Of a DNA stretch of 64,000 bases, positions 11,474-21,199 are shown piece after piece. Positions within the stretch are counted from its first letter, which is position 1. Each line of letters begins with the position of its first letter. The notes under the pieces are model-generated. The model had not been told where the DNA came from. It saw nothing but the letters and a program-made list of their open reading frames with translations, and made no database searches. Where the stretch lies: positions 124,001 to 188,000 of the forward strand of contig NGZR01000006.1 of the NCBI GenBank assembly GCA_002197995.1, given 5' to 3'. The stretch is from Gaeumannomyces sp. JS-464 (taxonomy: Eukaryota; Ascomycota; Sordariomycetes; Magnaporthales; Magnaporthaceae). A program made the position numbers and the translations under genes.

Positions 11474-13434
11474 TCACCAGCTGAAAGTGTCATAATCCGA
11501 CTCATCCTCGGAATCCTCCCTGCCGCCAGCCGGGAGCGGCGTCGACACCAGCTTGTCGTTGACAATCCTCCCCATCTTCGGATCGTCCTCATCGTCAGGG
11601 GCCTCGTTCCACGAGTGGACACTGCAGAAGCCAGTGTCATCGTCCGCCCAGACAGAGGCTTTTTGGTTTGTCAGCAAAGTTGGTATCTTCCCTTTTTCCA
11701 GGAGCAACCGTGTGTCAAAAAGGGTATTGACGCACCAACCATGACTGGCGCGTTGGGGTGCCAGAAAGCCTCCCTGACAAGGGGAGACATGTGGCGGTGA
11801 GGGATATGCCGGTGGTCGGAGTCCCTCGACTTTCGGAAAAGACGCTGGCTCTCGGCGGTGACGTTGATGGTGGCGGCCAGGGTGGCGTCGAGGTTCCAGA
11901 CGTAGACCTTGCCGTCGTAGCTCCCCGAGTAGACGTAACGCGAGTTCGTGCTTCCCGGGGGCGAGAAGTGGCAGCGGATCAGGGTGCGCGAGACCCTGTG
12001 GCCCCGGAAGGTGACGACCGAGTTGTCGTTGGGGTGGCGGAACAAGTCCTCGTCGGAGAAGGACTCCCAGCGGTAGTCGATGGCGCGGTCGCGCGTGTGC
12101 TGCGTCGGGTTGAGGCGGTCAAAGTCGGCTGAGCTCATGACGGCGCGCAGGTCCCAGAGCTTCACACAGTGGTCCTTGCCGTTGGACAGGATGTAGCGGC
12201 CGTCCCCCTTGCTGTCGACGTACGTGAGGCCGTTGACGTGGCCGACAAAGGCGCCCGCGGCCCGCCCGTCGCCCATGCTGCGCCGGTCCCAGACCTTGAT
12301 GGTGCAGTCGTCGGACCCGGAGTAGAGGATGTGCGGCGACGACTTGTCGGCGAAGCAGACGGCGTTGACGTCGTCCTGGTGGCCCTCGACGCGGTGCAGA
12401 ACCCTGCGGGATTCGATGTCGTAAACGATGATGGACTTCTCGTTAGTGCCTGCTACCAGCTCGCGGCCGTCGCCCGAGTAGCGGACCGAGAAGATGCCAA
12501 AGTGCCCGTAGCCGCGGTGGAAGGGCCCCGCCTGGCGGCCCGTTCCTCCCGATTCGGACAGGTCGAGAACATAAGGGTCGCCCGTGTCGTTGGGGTCCGT
12601 CGGCGCCAGGCAGACGTGGGGCAGCAGCGACGTGATGGCCAGCCAGCGGTTGTCCGGGCTCAGCGAGGCATCCGAGAGGGTCCACTGGCCAAAGGGGAAT
12701 ATGGCCGTCTTGTAGTAGCGCCAGTCGTAGGGGTTCGAGGTGTCGTACATGCGGACCCTGAAATCCTTGCCAACGGCGAAGAAGAAGTTGCCGTCGTCGG
12801 AGAACTGGCCCGAGTAAACGGGGGACCGGTAGCGGATGACCATGTCGGCCTCGGTCGACGGTATCATGCTCTGGGCCATCAAGCCCTTGTTCAGGCGCCG
12901 GCTCCGGTAGTCGCCGACGCCCAGCTCGCGGTCTAGGATGCGGCGGGCCAGCTCCTTGGGAGCCGGCACATTCGGAGAGAGGGCCAGGCCGGTGGAACCG
13001 AAAACGCCCGAGTTCATGAGCTCGATACCCTTGTCGCTAGGCACTTTCGGGAATCGATTCGGATCCGGCGGGTCCGCTGCCTCCCGCGGAGGCGACCGAT
13101 AAGGCTGTCCAGCTCCGCCGTATGGACGACGTGGTTCATGGCGATCAGGACTGCAGCTGGCGCACTGTCAGGGGTAGGGTCCGGTTTCCGATCTGCACCA
13201 CGAATGCCTGGTCGCCATCGTCGTCGTCGTCGTCGTCATCATCATCATCATCCGGGTCCGGCTCCTCCTCCTGGCCGTTGTTTGCTTCATTGTAATCATC
13301 ATCGTCGTCATCATCATCACTGGCCTCTCTTTGCAATGACTCATCTCGTCCTCTGCCTTGCCATCCTCGGTAGCGGTGTGATAGTTCGAGTCCTCATCCA
13401 GGTCGCTACTTCGAGCAACACTGTGTTGAGACAT
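11474..13434 (-). CDS. WD40-repeat protein, DCAF11 / LEC14B family (two frame breaks)
   Basis: The main exon frame (up to 13130, down to 11736) carries about seven WD40 blades, for example RSPVYSGQFSDDGNFFFAVG, VYDIESRRVLHRVEGHQDDV, HILYSGSDDCTIKVWDRR and YVYSGSYDGKVYVWNLDA. A 77-bp intron (11735-11659) leads to the last exon (11658-11474), ending DESDYDTFSW. This is the DCAF11-type substrate receptor layout for CUL4-DDB1 ligases. The N-terminus begins MSQHSVARSSDLDEDSN (ATG 13434). The frame then moves into the conserved block DQAFVVQIGNRTLPLTVRQL (13336-13145) and back into the WD frame near 13100-13145. The two breaks compensate, since start frame and WD frame are the same, giving about 627 residues. 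A long Asp repeat comes from ATC/GTC microsatellites. Confidence 0.85.
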
Positions 13435-14727
13435 GATTGCCGTCAGGCCGGCGCAGCCGAGTACGGAACCGTCTGTGTGTCAACTAACGTCTTCAACGGC
13501 GACTGCAGCGTCGGTTTTTGCGAGTACGGAATGTCGTTCGTTATCAATCAGCGGCTCCCGAGCAGAGAACCAAAAGTCGACCGAGCGCAAGCACTTGTTT
13601 CTTGCCTGTCTGAGAAATCGAGAGCTTGGGTGCTGGATTTCAGAGGGACATGGTAGACAAAGTCAAGCGTAAGTGTAAGTGACAGAGTACACTAAGCATC
13701 AATCGAACCTAGTAGTAAATGAGTCGTCATCCAATGCCCACAAGCTGCTGATGAATTTCAGAGCATAGGCGAGCCCGTCTCTGCTCTAGTCGTAGAACGG
13801 CGAGTGTCTTGTCGGAGACGCATGAGCGGGCCGCAGCCAGCGCCACAGTATGCACGGCAGCTTCGGGCTTTCCCCGCGTTAGCGGGGCAAGCCTTCAGGG
13901 ACTGACGTCTTCAAAGGACGCGGCAGCGTGACCGCGGCACTCGTTTCTCTCTGGACCGGCGCCGCCGGCCGTTGTTGTCGCGCCGCCCGCCAACATCGAC
14001 ATCTGTATATTCGACGTCATTACTGCCTTTGTAAATTGTGCTTTGCGTGACTGGTCGGCCCGTATCCGGCTTGGGTCCTGCACAGCGCCAGCCTTGTTGT
14101 ATTCGACGGGCCAACGCTCGCACCACGGCAAGCCCGGCCAGGAGTCCACGATTCCGTTACGATTTGTTTCGCCCACCTCGCGAGGCCCGCGTCTCCCGAT
14201 GGCCCCCAGATCGAGATGACCTTCTTCGCCACCCCATCCGCGTCCGTACCCCTCCTCGGCCCAATCGCCATGTCGCCAGCCGTTGTTCACGATTTGTAGA
14301 TGGCGTGCCTGCTTTGGGTGTCCCGTGCGCGCGGCGCCCATTTTCGATGACGCCCCCAAACGTATCCGGTTCGCCGCCCTAGCTTACCAGAGGCCGAGCC
14401 CAGCCCCTCGCCAACTAGGTCCTTCTTTCGACAGAGGATGTGGCCGAGTCGGTTATTGCGTTCGACTACATGATGGCCCCGCGTGCCGAGGGCGCCTCGA
14501 GCGCGAGCAACATGTACAGGACGCACCTCCGGACACTTCGTCAGCCGACGTTGCAGCCATACACATTTCGGGATTGTGGCCAGCGGCCGCGCTCTTCCCC
14601 GACGCGGGATGATCCTCAAACCGCCCCGATGCCCAACTACGTCAAGCGACGGCTTCCCTTATTGGGCTATTGGGACCCAAGTCGACCGCGCCTACGCCCA
14701 CGCCCTCGAGCAAGCCGTCGCCGCGCC

Positions 14728-14758
<31 letters not shown>

Positions 14759-14877
14759 TTTGGCGAAGACCAAGTTCGTGTTTGACACGCACGGCCTAGC
14801 CCTGACCTCTGGGCATGGTCAGGGCGTTGGCCAAGCCGACGCTAGGGCCATCCCCAGGCAGGCGGACGTGGACGGGA
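13435..14877. other. Intergenic, GC-rich with a poly-A tract
   Basis: No recognisable gene. A run of about 27 A (14730-14757) follows a GC-rich stretch (14460-14729) with open frames in two phases but no known domain. An A tail at the end of a GC-rich block would suit an old retroposed copy, but no target duplication was identified. Confidence 0.4.
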
Positions 14878-15264
14878 GAGAGTATATTTAACGTCGGTAA
14901 AGTCGGAATCTACCAGTTCCTGCCTCCCGAGGGGCATACGACGTGCTAGCGCTACCTAAGCTTGACACTAGGCTACATGTTGCTATCGAGGCGGCTAACA
15001 AATTAAGCCCGAAGGCACGGAGATCGGGCCGCATTCCGGCGCTCCTTGTTGGTGAGCGGGCAATCGGCAGTAGGGCGAATAAACGCCGGGGCGCCTTTGG
15101 CGCAGCGGCGGCGCAATAAGCGCCGCGGGTGGTAGAAAACGCAATCGGCCGGCAAAGTGCCGGAATAGAGTAAGGCCGGGTTTGGGCGGAGGGGACTTTG
15201 GGACCCCCCTGGGCCCGGCCGAAGAAAGAAAAGTTCGGGGGCTGGAGGGCCTGATTCCAACCCG
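14878..15264 (-). repeat. Left copy of a ~390-bp inverted repeat
   Basis: Read on the minus strand, this stretch closely matches 20560-20940 on the plus strand (roughly 85% by eye). Shared blocks are GGCCCTCCAGCCC, CGGGCCCAGGGGGG, CCCGGCCTTACTCT, GATTGCCCGCTCACCAACAA, GCGCCGGAATGCGGCCCGA, TAGCCGCCTCGAT, CAACATGTAGCCTAGTGTCA, AGCTTAGGTAGCGCTAGCAC and the outer end GACGTTAAATATACTCTCTC. The left copy carries extra bases (GCGGCGCTTATTGCGCC region). It is probably a transposon terminus, solo LTR or MITE-like unit. Predicted translations in it are shadows of the repeat. Confidence 0.75.
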
Positions 15265-16408
15265 GAAGGTAACCGACTAACAAGGACCTAACGATCGATA
15301 TAGATGCGGTCCCTTTGCTCCGTTCGGTGCCGGTGGGCCGAGCTCGCCCGACGACACTAACGATAGTGGCGATAAGGACTTGTCAGGCGCGGATCCCCGG
15401 CCGCCTGCCATAACATCGCCAGCAGCATTAACGACGGCCGCCGCCGCCTTGTCGCCGGCCACCTCGGGCAGCAATGGCGACAGTGACGATGAGATGTCAT
15501 ATGCTGCCCCCTGCCGCGTGCCTCGACCGAGGCGCAGCCATATCCAAACCCCGTGCCGGCATCGCGACCTCACATGGGCGACTCCAATCCCTTGCAATCC
15601 AGCCCTGCGCCGCCTGCAGTGGCAAACTCATTGTCGGCGGGGAGCAGTTCTAGCAATTCTGGCAATGGCGACGGCGCCTTCAGCAACCGCAACACTTACG
15701 GAGTCGATTCGGCCGAAGCGATACCCGACTGTGAAACGACGTGACGGAACTAAGGGCAACTGGGCTCGCTAACTGGGCACGCGAGCCTTGTACGAGACTT
15801 TAAGATTGTAGGGCCGGAAGAGGGATGGAGGTGGAACGGCTCCATGCCAGCGCCTAGGTGTGTCCGGATTGTGCTCCCCAGATTAAGCCCTTGCAAATAC
15901 CCCTCTGGATTGGCGCTAATTGCGCTGAGGGCTCTTCTTTCCACGGTGTAGTTTCCCGGCGTGCCTTAATACAGTAGGTGCAAAGTGAAGTGAGGTATCG
16001 CGACTCGCCGAACGACTGCGTGCCGGAACGACTGTGCACGGGAGAAGATACGCGCTTTCGGAGTCGCGTTCGAAGTTGATCCCTGCGCGTCTGGGAGGCG
16101 TTATACACGTAAAATCGCGGTCTAAAGGGCCCCTAACAGCCGACGGAGTGGATCTGCAAGTACCCACTTTGGTAAAAATACGGTCGCGTTTACGATGCAG
16201 TGGTCGCGAAAGGTAATCCACCGAACTAAAATTCCATACGTTATAGGTTTAGCAAAGCACACCAGTGTAATTGCCACACGGAGCTGCCACTATCTGATAA
16301 ACATTAGCCTAGCAACTTTTTTCACATTCTTAAACCTTTTATTTGCCACGTCTTAGGTATATAAGTGAAGGCAGGCAGTAGGTGGTGGGTGGGGAGGTGG
16401 TAAAGTCG
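15265..16408. other. Intergenic inside the inverted-repeat interval
   Basis: About 1.1 kb with no recognisable gene. Two short frames (15380-15772 and 15553-15744 +) encode Ser/Ala/Thr-rich low-complexity sequence. The 3' part (16200-16380) turns AT-rich and probably holds the 3' UTR of the HET gene. Confidence 0.4.
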
Positions 16409-18841
16409 TTATTCCAAAAGCCTTATAACGGCCGCGTGCCCGTTCGAAGCGGCCAGGTGCAGCGGCGTCCGCCGAATTGTTCTTTCGCCTCCTTGTCGGC
16501 GCCCGCCTCCACGAGCAGCCTCGCGACGGCCTCGTGCCCGTTCGAAGCGGCCAGGTGCAGCGGCGTCCGCGTCCACCCGTATTCTTTCGCCTCCTTGTCG
16601 GCGCCCGCCTCCACGAGCAGCCTCGCGACGGCCTCGTGCCCGTTCGAAGCGGCAAGGTGCAGCGGCGTCCACCCGAATTGTCCTTTCGCCTCCTTGTCGG
16701 CGCCCGCCTCCGCGAGCAGCCTCGCGACGGCCTCGTGCCCGTTTAAAGCGGCAAGGTGCAGCGGCGTCCGGCCCATAGAATCCTTCGTTTCGATAGTCGC
16801 GCCTTTGTCGAGCAGTAGCTTCACCAAGGCCTCGTCCCCGTCCCCTGCGACCCACGACAGCGGCGTCCGGAGGTGTTCACTGTCCTTTGTCTCAGCGGCG
16901 CCTTTGTCGAGCAGTAGCTTCACGACGGCCTTGTGCCCATTCTTTGCGGCCCACAACAGCGGTGTTTGGTCGTTAAAGCTCTTGGCGTCACTGGCAGCGC
17001 CAATAACTAGATCGTGGATCATCTTCAATGTTTCCCAATCCGCCTTTATCCAAGCGCTGTGACCCGGATGATCGCCTATGCTTCTTAATGCCGTCCCATA
17101 CACCTCGACCGCTTTCTGGAGGTTTTCCCCAGCGTCTTCGTATCTTTCCATCCCATTTAATAATAGCCGATATTCCACAATCTGGTAACTTTGTCCAAAT
17201 AATCTTGCAGCTCTGTCCACGGCCGCTGGGCCCCCCCTGGCCTGCTTATAAAAGATTCATAATTTCGATCTTGTGGCTCGTGTTGAGATGCGTCCCAATC
17301 CCAGATAAGTACGAAGTCGATTAGAGATGTTGTGATCGACCGTAAACGGTCCGACCATTCGCTATCTGTCTCTGTCAGGGGAGCTGCAATTATGATAATT
17401 GCCGAATAGCAGCCGCGCGGCCTGACGATGGTAGGCTTCGGTGCTCCTTGCAGAAGACAAACGGCATCCCCTGGGTGAATAAGTTGTGCCGAGGGCTGGA
17501 GGAGGAATTGAGAGCTCTTTTCGCCTTGTGCGTCGAAATAGCCACGGCTGTTCCAAACAATGCCTATGCTTTGCGCATCGCCTCGAGGATCAACCGAGGA
17601 TACTTTGCCAAGGATGCGGCCTTTGCCCCGAACCACCGCTATGGCCCGCTCATTCCACGTATCCACAGACATCTGGTCGGACAGGGAGAATTGGATAAGT
17701 TTTCGAAAGACCTCTGCCCATGACGTCGTATAGGCGGCTGATAACCCTGCCGTCCTAGGGTTATCAGAGCTCATACCGAGCAAGGCGTAAACCCTATCGA
17801 GAGGGTTCGTCGCCTTGCGGGTGTGGAACATATCAACCAGCTCACCGAGAGGACGGATGTTGAGAGAGAATTGGTTTGGCGGACTTTTACCAGGCAGACT
17901 CGTTTCGTACTGAGGCCTGGTGACTGCGTCTCGTATAAGACGGGTTATCGGAGGGATCGGATTCCCTAGAGCTAGGTGCGTGTCGGAGGATAGCTTCGAT
18001 AGGTCTAGGCCTGAGCAGAATATATATCCATCAATTGCCGAAGAGCCACATTTGATCAGGACATATCGAGCTGCGGCAACCTCTTGAAGAACCTAAGTCG
18101 ATCATCAGTAAGCTCGTACCCAATTGCTCATTGTCTGCCACGTACCCAGATGCGTTGAAACCATGGCCGTTTAAGTAGAGCGAGGATTGCTTGCTGGGTC
18201 GGTTCGTCGATGGTGGGAGGTGCGCGTCGTCCCCCGGCGACCCCGCGTAGTGCCTCAAACGCTTGGTCGCTATCATTTGCCGCCTTTCCGAGCCAGACGA
18301 TAACGCGGCTAGCGTTGGCGTAAATCTTGGCCATGGACTGAACCTGCTGTCCCTTTTCGTCATCGTCTTCCTGGTTGATGCAGACAGCATCTATCCAGAT
18401 GACGCGTTCGAGGAGGCGATCTCGAACATATGACAACGCTTCGTGAAGGTTTGCCGTGACGAGCAAGCAATGATCCTTTCCGGTGGATGGAGTGGCAGAA
18501 GAACCCCCACTTTTGTCGTCTGACTGGATATAGATGGGTTGCTTGTTTGCGTCAGAACCCCATACATACGACAAAGCCTCGTATAGGTGTATCCCTTGGC
18601 CTGGTTCCCGCAGGGGATATTCGAAGAGCTGGCATCGTATAGGCGCCTCCTCGTCTTCGTGCGGCATGAGGCGAAGCAAACGAATACTACTGCCATTCTC
18701 CGGCAGGGGAGAGTAGCAGTATGTGTTTCCAAGACTGCCGGAGGCTTTATTCCTGGAGTCGTCTGGGGCGGAGGCGCCGCTGGCCCTCGAGGTCGCCCTG
18801 TCGAACTTGGGCCCAGGCTCCGATCGCACAAACGCTGCCAT
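16409..18841 (-). CDS. HET-domain / ankyrin-repeat protein (heterokaryon-incompatibility type), frame broken
   Basis: Exon 1 (18841-18146) starts MAAFVRSEPG and holds the HET core: IRLLRLMPHEDEEAPIRCQL, YEALSYVWGS, NLHEALSYVRD, VIWIDAVCINQEDDDEKGQQ, ANASRVIVWLG and RPWFQRIW. A 53-bp intron (18145-18093) leads to VLQEVAAARYVLIKCGS...NPLDRVYALLGM. After TELQDYLDKVTRLWNIG a frame shift near 17160 passes to LLNGMERYEDAGENLQKAVE, a TPR-like linker. At least five ankyrin repeats follow (QTPLLWAAKNGHKAVVKLLL, RTPLSWVAGDGDEALVKLLL, RTPLHLAALNGHEAVARLLA and two near-identical copies). A second one-base break near 16470 leads into RTPLHLAASNGHAAVIRLLE and stop 16409. HET proteins trigger cell death after non-self recognition. 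Pseudogene or sequencing error cannot be separated here. Confidence 0.85.
16470..16765 (-). repeat. Near-identical tandem ankyrin repeat units (~99 nt)
   Basis: A unit of about 33 codons is repeated with almost no nucleotide change. The plus-strand block CCTCCTTGTCGGCGCCCGCC recurs at about 16490, 16589 and 16690, and the encoded repeats read HEAVARLL(V/A)EAGADKEAK. One unit has six extra bases (a Thr-Arg insertion before TPLHLA). Such high internal conservation points to recent duplication or concerted change. Confidence 0.8.
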
Positions 18842-20559
18842 GATTGATGCAAAGGGCAAGGTGGCTTGCGTATCTCCCTATACCGTAGGTCTTCGTTTGA
18901 AACAGCAAGGACGAGTTTAATGTGAGTAATTGGGGCTTTGCAGGCGGTTGCCACGGTGCTATTTTCGCGAGGCTCAACGATTGTGTCGAAGCTTGAAGTT
19001 GGTTGTTGCTGCAGTCACTCGGAATCCTGGTTGTTCCCCGCGTTGGGCTTTGCCGGGTTTGGTGCCTAGCCAGCTGGCGCCAAGGACGCAGCCTGCCTCC
19101 TGGGCCACACGCAAAGCGACCGATTTGGCTAGTTTGATGCCAGTAAGAGTAACGCCTATCCTCAACCTGACTTCGACCTCGCGCCCTATCGGTAGTGGTA
19201 CGAGTCCGGCCTGGGCTTTGGGCGCAGACTGTGATAACACCGCGGCTGCGTTCGCTCCTGTCCGACTCTGATGTTTCCACTACCCCACCTTTTAATTCCG
19301 TTACTTATCCAGGGTAAATAAAATCTGAAAAGTAATAGCAGGGATGTCGACGTTCGCACTCCATCCAGTTAATTTCCTTGCGATTGGAAATCCTAGCGAG
19401 GTCCTAGAACATTCGTGTATCCCATATTTTAGGCCTTGGCGGCCAGCGATTCCTGACGCCAGCGGAGGGAGTTGTCCGGGCAATGTCGATCTTCGGCTGG
19501 CACTCTCGTAATCTAGCCGAACCAGTCAGATGGGAGGAGCTTGTGTGCGATATGCATGCGTGGATGCAAGGACGAAGAGCGTGGTTATGGCAAAAATTCA
19601 CAGTAAGGCTGCAAGTCAATCGGAGAAACTTGATTGGCGAAGATGCTGAGATAGCTATTATGGCTGCTGCACGGTGATAAGCCTGCATTTTAACGTGGCT
19701 TACGCTAGCACAGCTATCCCTTCCACACCTTCCTCCCGAAAAAAATTTCCTGCGGACCCACTGTTAGTGGCCGCTAAGGAAGCCCTGTCATTTTTGGTGT
19801 GCGACCCACCAAAAATGTCCGGAACACTATCAGGGCACTAACAAGCCATTTGGCTGTTTTGCTCGCGTTCTCCGACTCCTTTCAACAACGACGTCGGCAA
19901 CGCAACTGGGCCAAAAGAGCAGAGAATGGCTGGCAACGGTATGCGGGTGCCTATTGCCAATCGAGGGGAAGGCCTGCACCCTATCGCCCAGGGCGCGCCT
20001 CGCGCGCGCCTCAACCTTCGACAATCGGATTGCTCCAACCTCCGCGCATCACCAGACCGCCCTTCGACTTCCTTATCGCCTTCGCCTCGCGAACCTACGA
20101 GCTGAACGATTCCGAAACGCACAAGAAGACTGCAGGCCGGCAAGCAGTTAGAACACATTGGACGAATAGCCGGCCCGGCCGCCGCCGTCCCCCGCCACAC
20201 ACGGCCGCCGGTATCCTTTTCACAGCACCTTCCCCAGCATAACCCGGTACCGGCCGCCGCCGCCTTCCCCCCCCCCCCCCCCCACACACGCGACTCCTCC
20301 TCGGTCGACCGCACCCAACGATACGCACGGCGCAAGATTGGCCTGCTTAGGCACCTGCTTAAGCACGCACGCGCAAGATTTGCCTAACCGCACGCGCCTC
20401 TATTGTTGTCACGCGGGTTTTATACTAAAGTATAGGTGGCATCGCACGCGCAAGATCTTCGCGCGGCTCTGTTTGCCAAACTAAAGTGTACGGCACGCCC
20501 TGCACCACGCTGGCAAACCGCGCAGCCTACCGTTGGATATACGCGACAAAACGCACAAG
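18842..20559. other. Intergenic, HET promoter side, with hairpin and poly-C tract
   Basis: No recognisable gene. A minus-strand frame at 19240-18974 (89 residues) is Gly/Ala/Leu-rich without known motif. It contains a perfect 11-bp hairpin (19789-19817) and a run of about 14 C (20269-20282). The first part should carry the HET gene promoter. Confidence 0.4.
19782..19836. repeat. Nested inverted repeat / hairpin
   Basis: CATTTTTGGTG (19789-19799) and its exact reverse complement CACCAAAAATG (19807-19817) flank a 7-nt loop. Outside them, GCCCTG (19782-19787) faces CAGGGC (19831-19836). A separate short palindrome, CCACTGTTAGTGG (19758-19770), lies just upstream. It could be the remains of a transposon end or MITE. 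Confidence 0.6.
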
Positions 20560-20940
20560 GAAAACACCGGCTTGGAATTTGGCCCTCCAGCCCCGAACTT
20601 TCTTTCCCTGGCCGGGCCCAGGGGGGCCCAAGTTCCCCTCCGCCCATACCCGGCCTTACTCTTTTTCCGGCACCATGCCGGCCGACTGCTTTCTCTACCA
20701 CCAACAGCTGCGCTTATAGCGCCCCGGCGTTTGTTCGCCCCTTTGCCGATTGCCCGCTCACCAACAAGGAGCGCCGGAATGCGGCCCGACTTCCGTGTGC
20801 CTACGGGTTTACTTTGTTAGCCGCCTCGATGGCAACATGTAGCCTAGTGTCAAGCTTAGGTAGCGCTAGCACGTCATATGCCCTCGGGAGGCAGGGAATG
20901 GTACATCCCGACTAGCTGACGTTAAATATACTCTCTCTCT
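20560..20940 (+). repeat. Right copy of the ~390-bp inverted repeat
   Basis: Inverted partner of 14878-15264, with the same outer end GACGTTAAATATACTCTCTC facing outwards, so the two copies are arranged like termini of a 6.06-kb unit enclosing the HET/ankyrin gene. It is followed directly by a CT microsatellite (20933-20946) and a run of about 24 C (20947-20970). Confidence 0.75.
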
Positions 20941-20970
20941 CTCTCTCCCCCCCCCCCCCCCCCCCCCCCC
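20933..20970. repeat. CT microsatellite plus poly-C tract
   Basis: A (CT)n run followed by an uninterrupted run of C at the outer edge of the right inverted-repeat copy. The left copy has only GAGAGAG at the matching edge, so the tract expanded after the copies separated. Confidence 0.85.
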
Positions 20971-21199
20971 TACGAGTGCATAAGGGGCGGGCGGAGCGCC
21001 TATTGTTCGTTCCAACCCAGTAGGCGATAAACGACTGAATACATCCCGGGTAATAAGGCTTATATACATGCCAAGATGGCCGCATGGGTATGCTTGACAG
21101 AAGGTCGACACAGTCCTGAGCCCCGACTGGGTCGACACTTGAGAGGCACCAGGAAAGGTGCACATAACACGCGTGCCATGCTTGACATGGAAGACGTGG

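Noticed and set aside
12169..12936. Long Val/Ala/Gly-rich plus frame
   Set aside because: Antisense to the WD40 coding exon, whose blades are clearly conserved on the minus strand.
18747..19280. 177-codon minus frame upstream of the HET gene
   Set aside because: Arg/Ser/Gln-rich, no motif, and runs into the HET 5' region in a different frame.
20436..20915. Plus frame similar to minus frame 14888-15283
   Set aside because: The protein-level likeness is explained by the inverted DNA repeat; it has stops, no motif and skewed composition.
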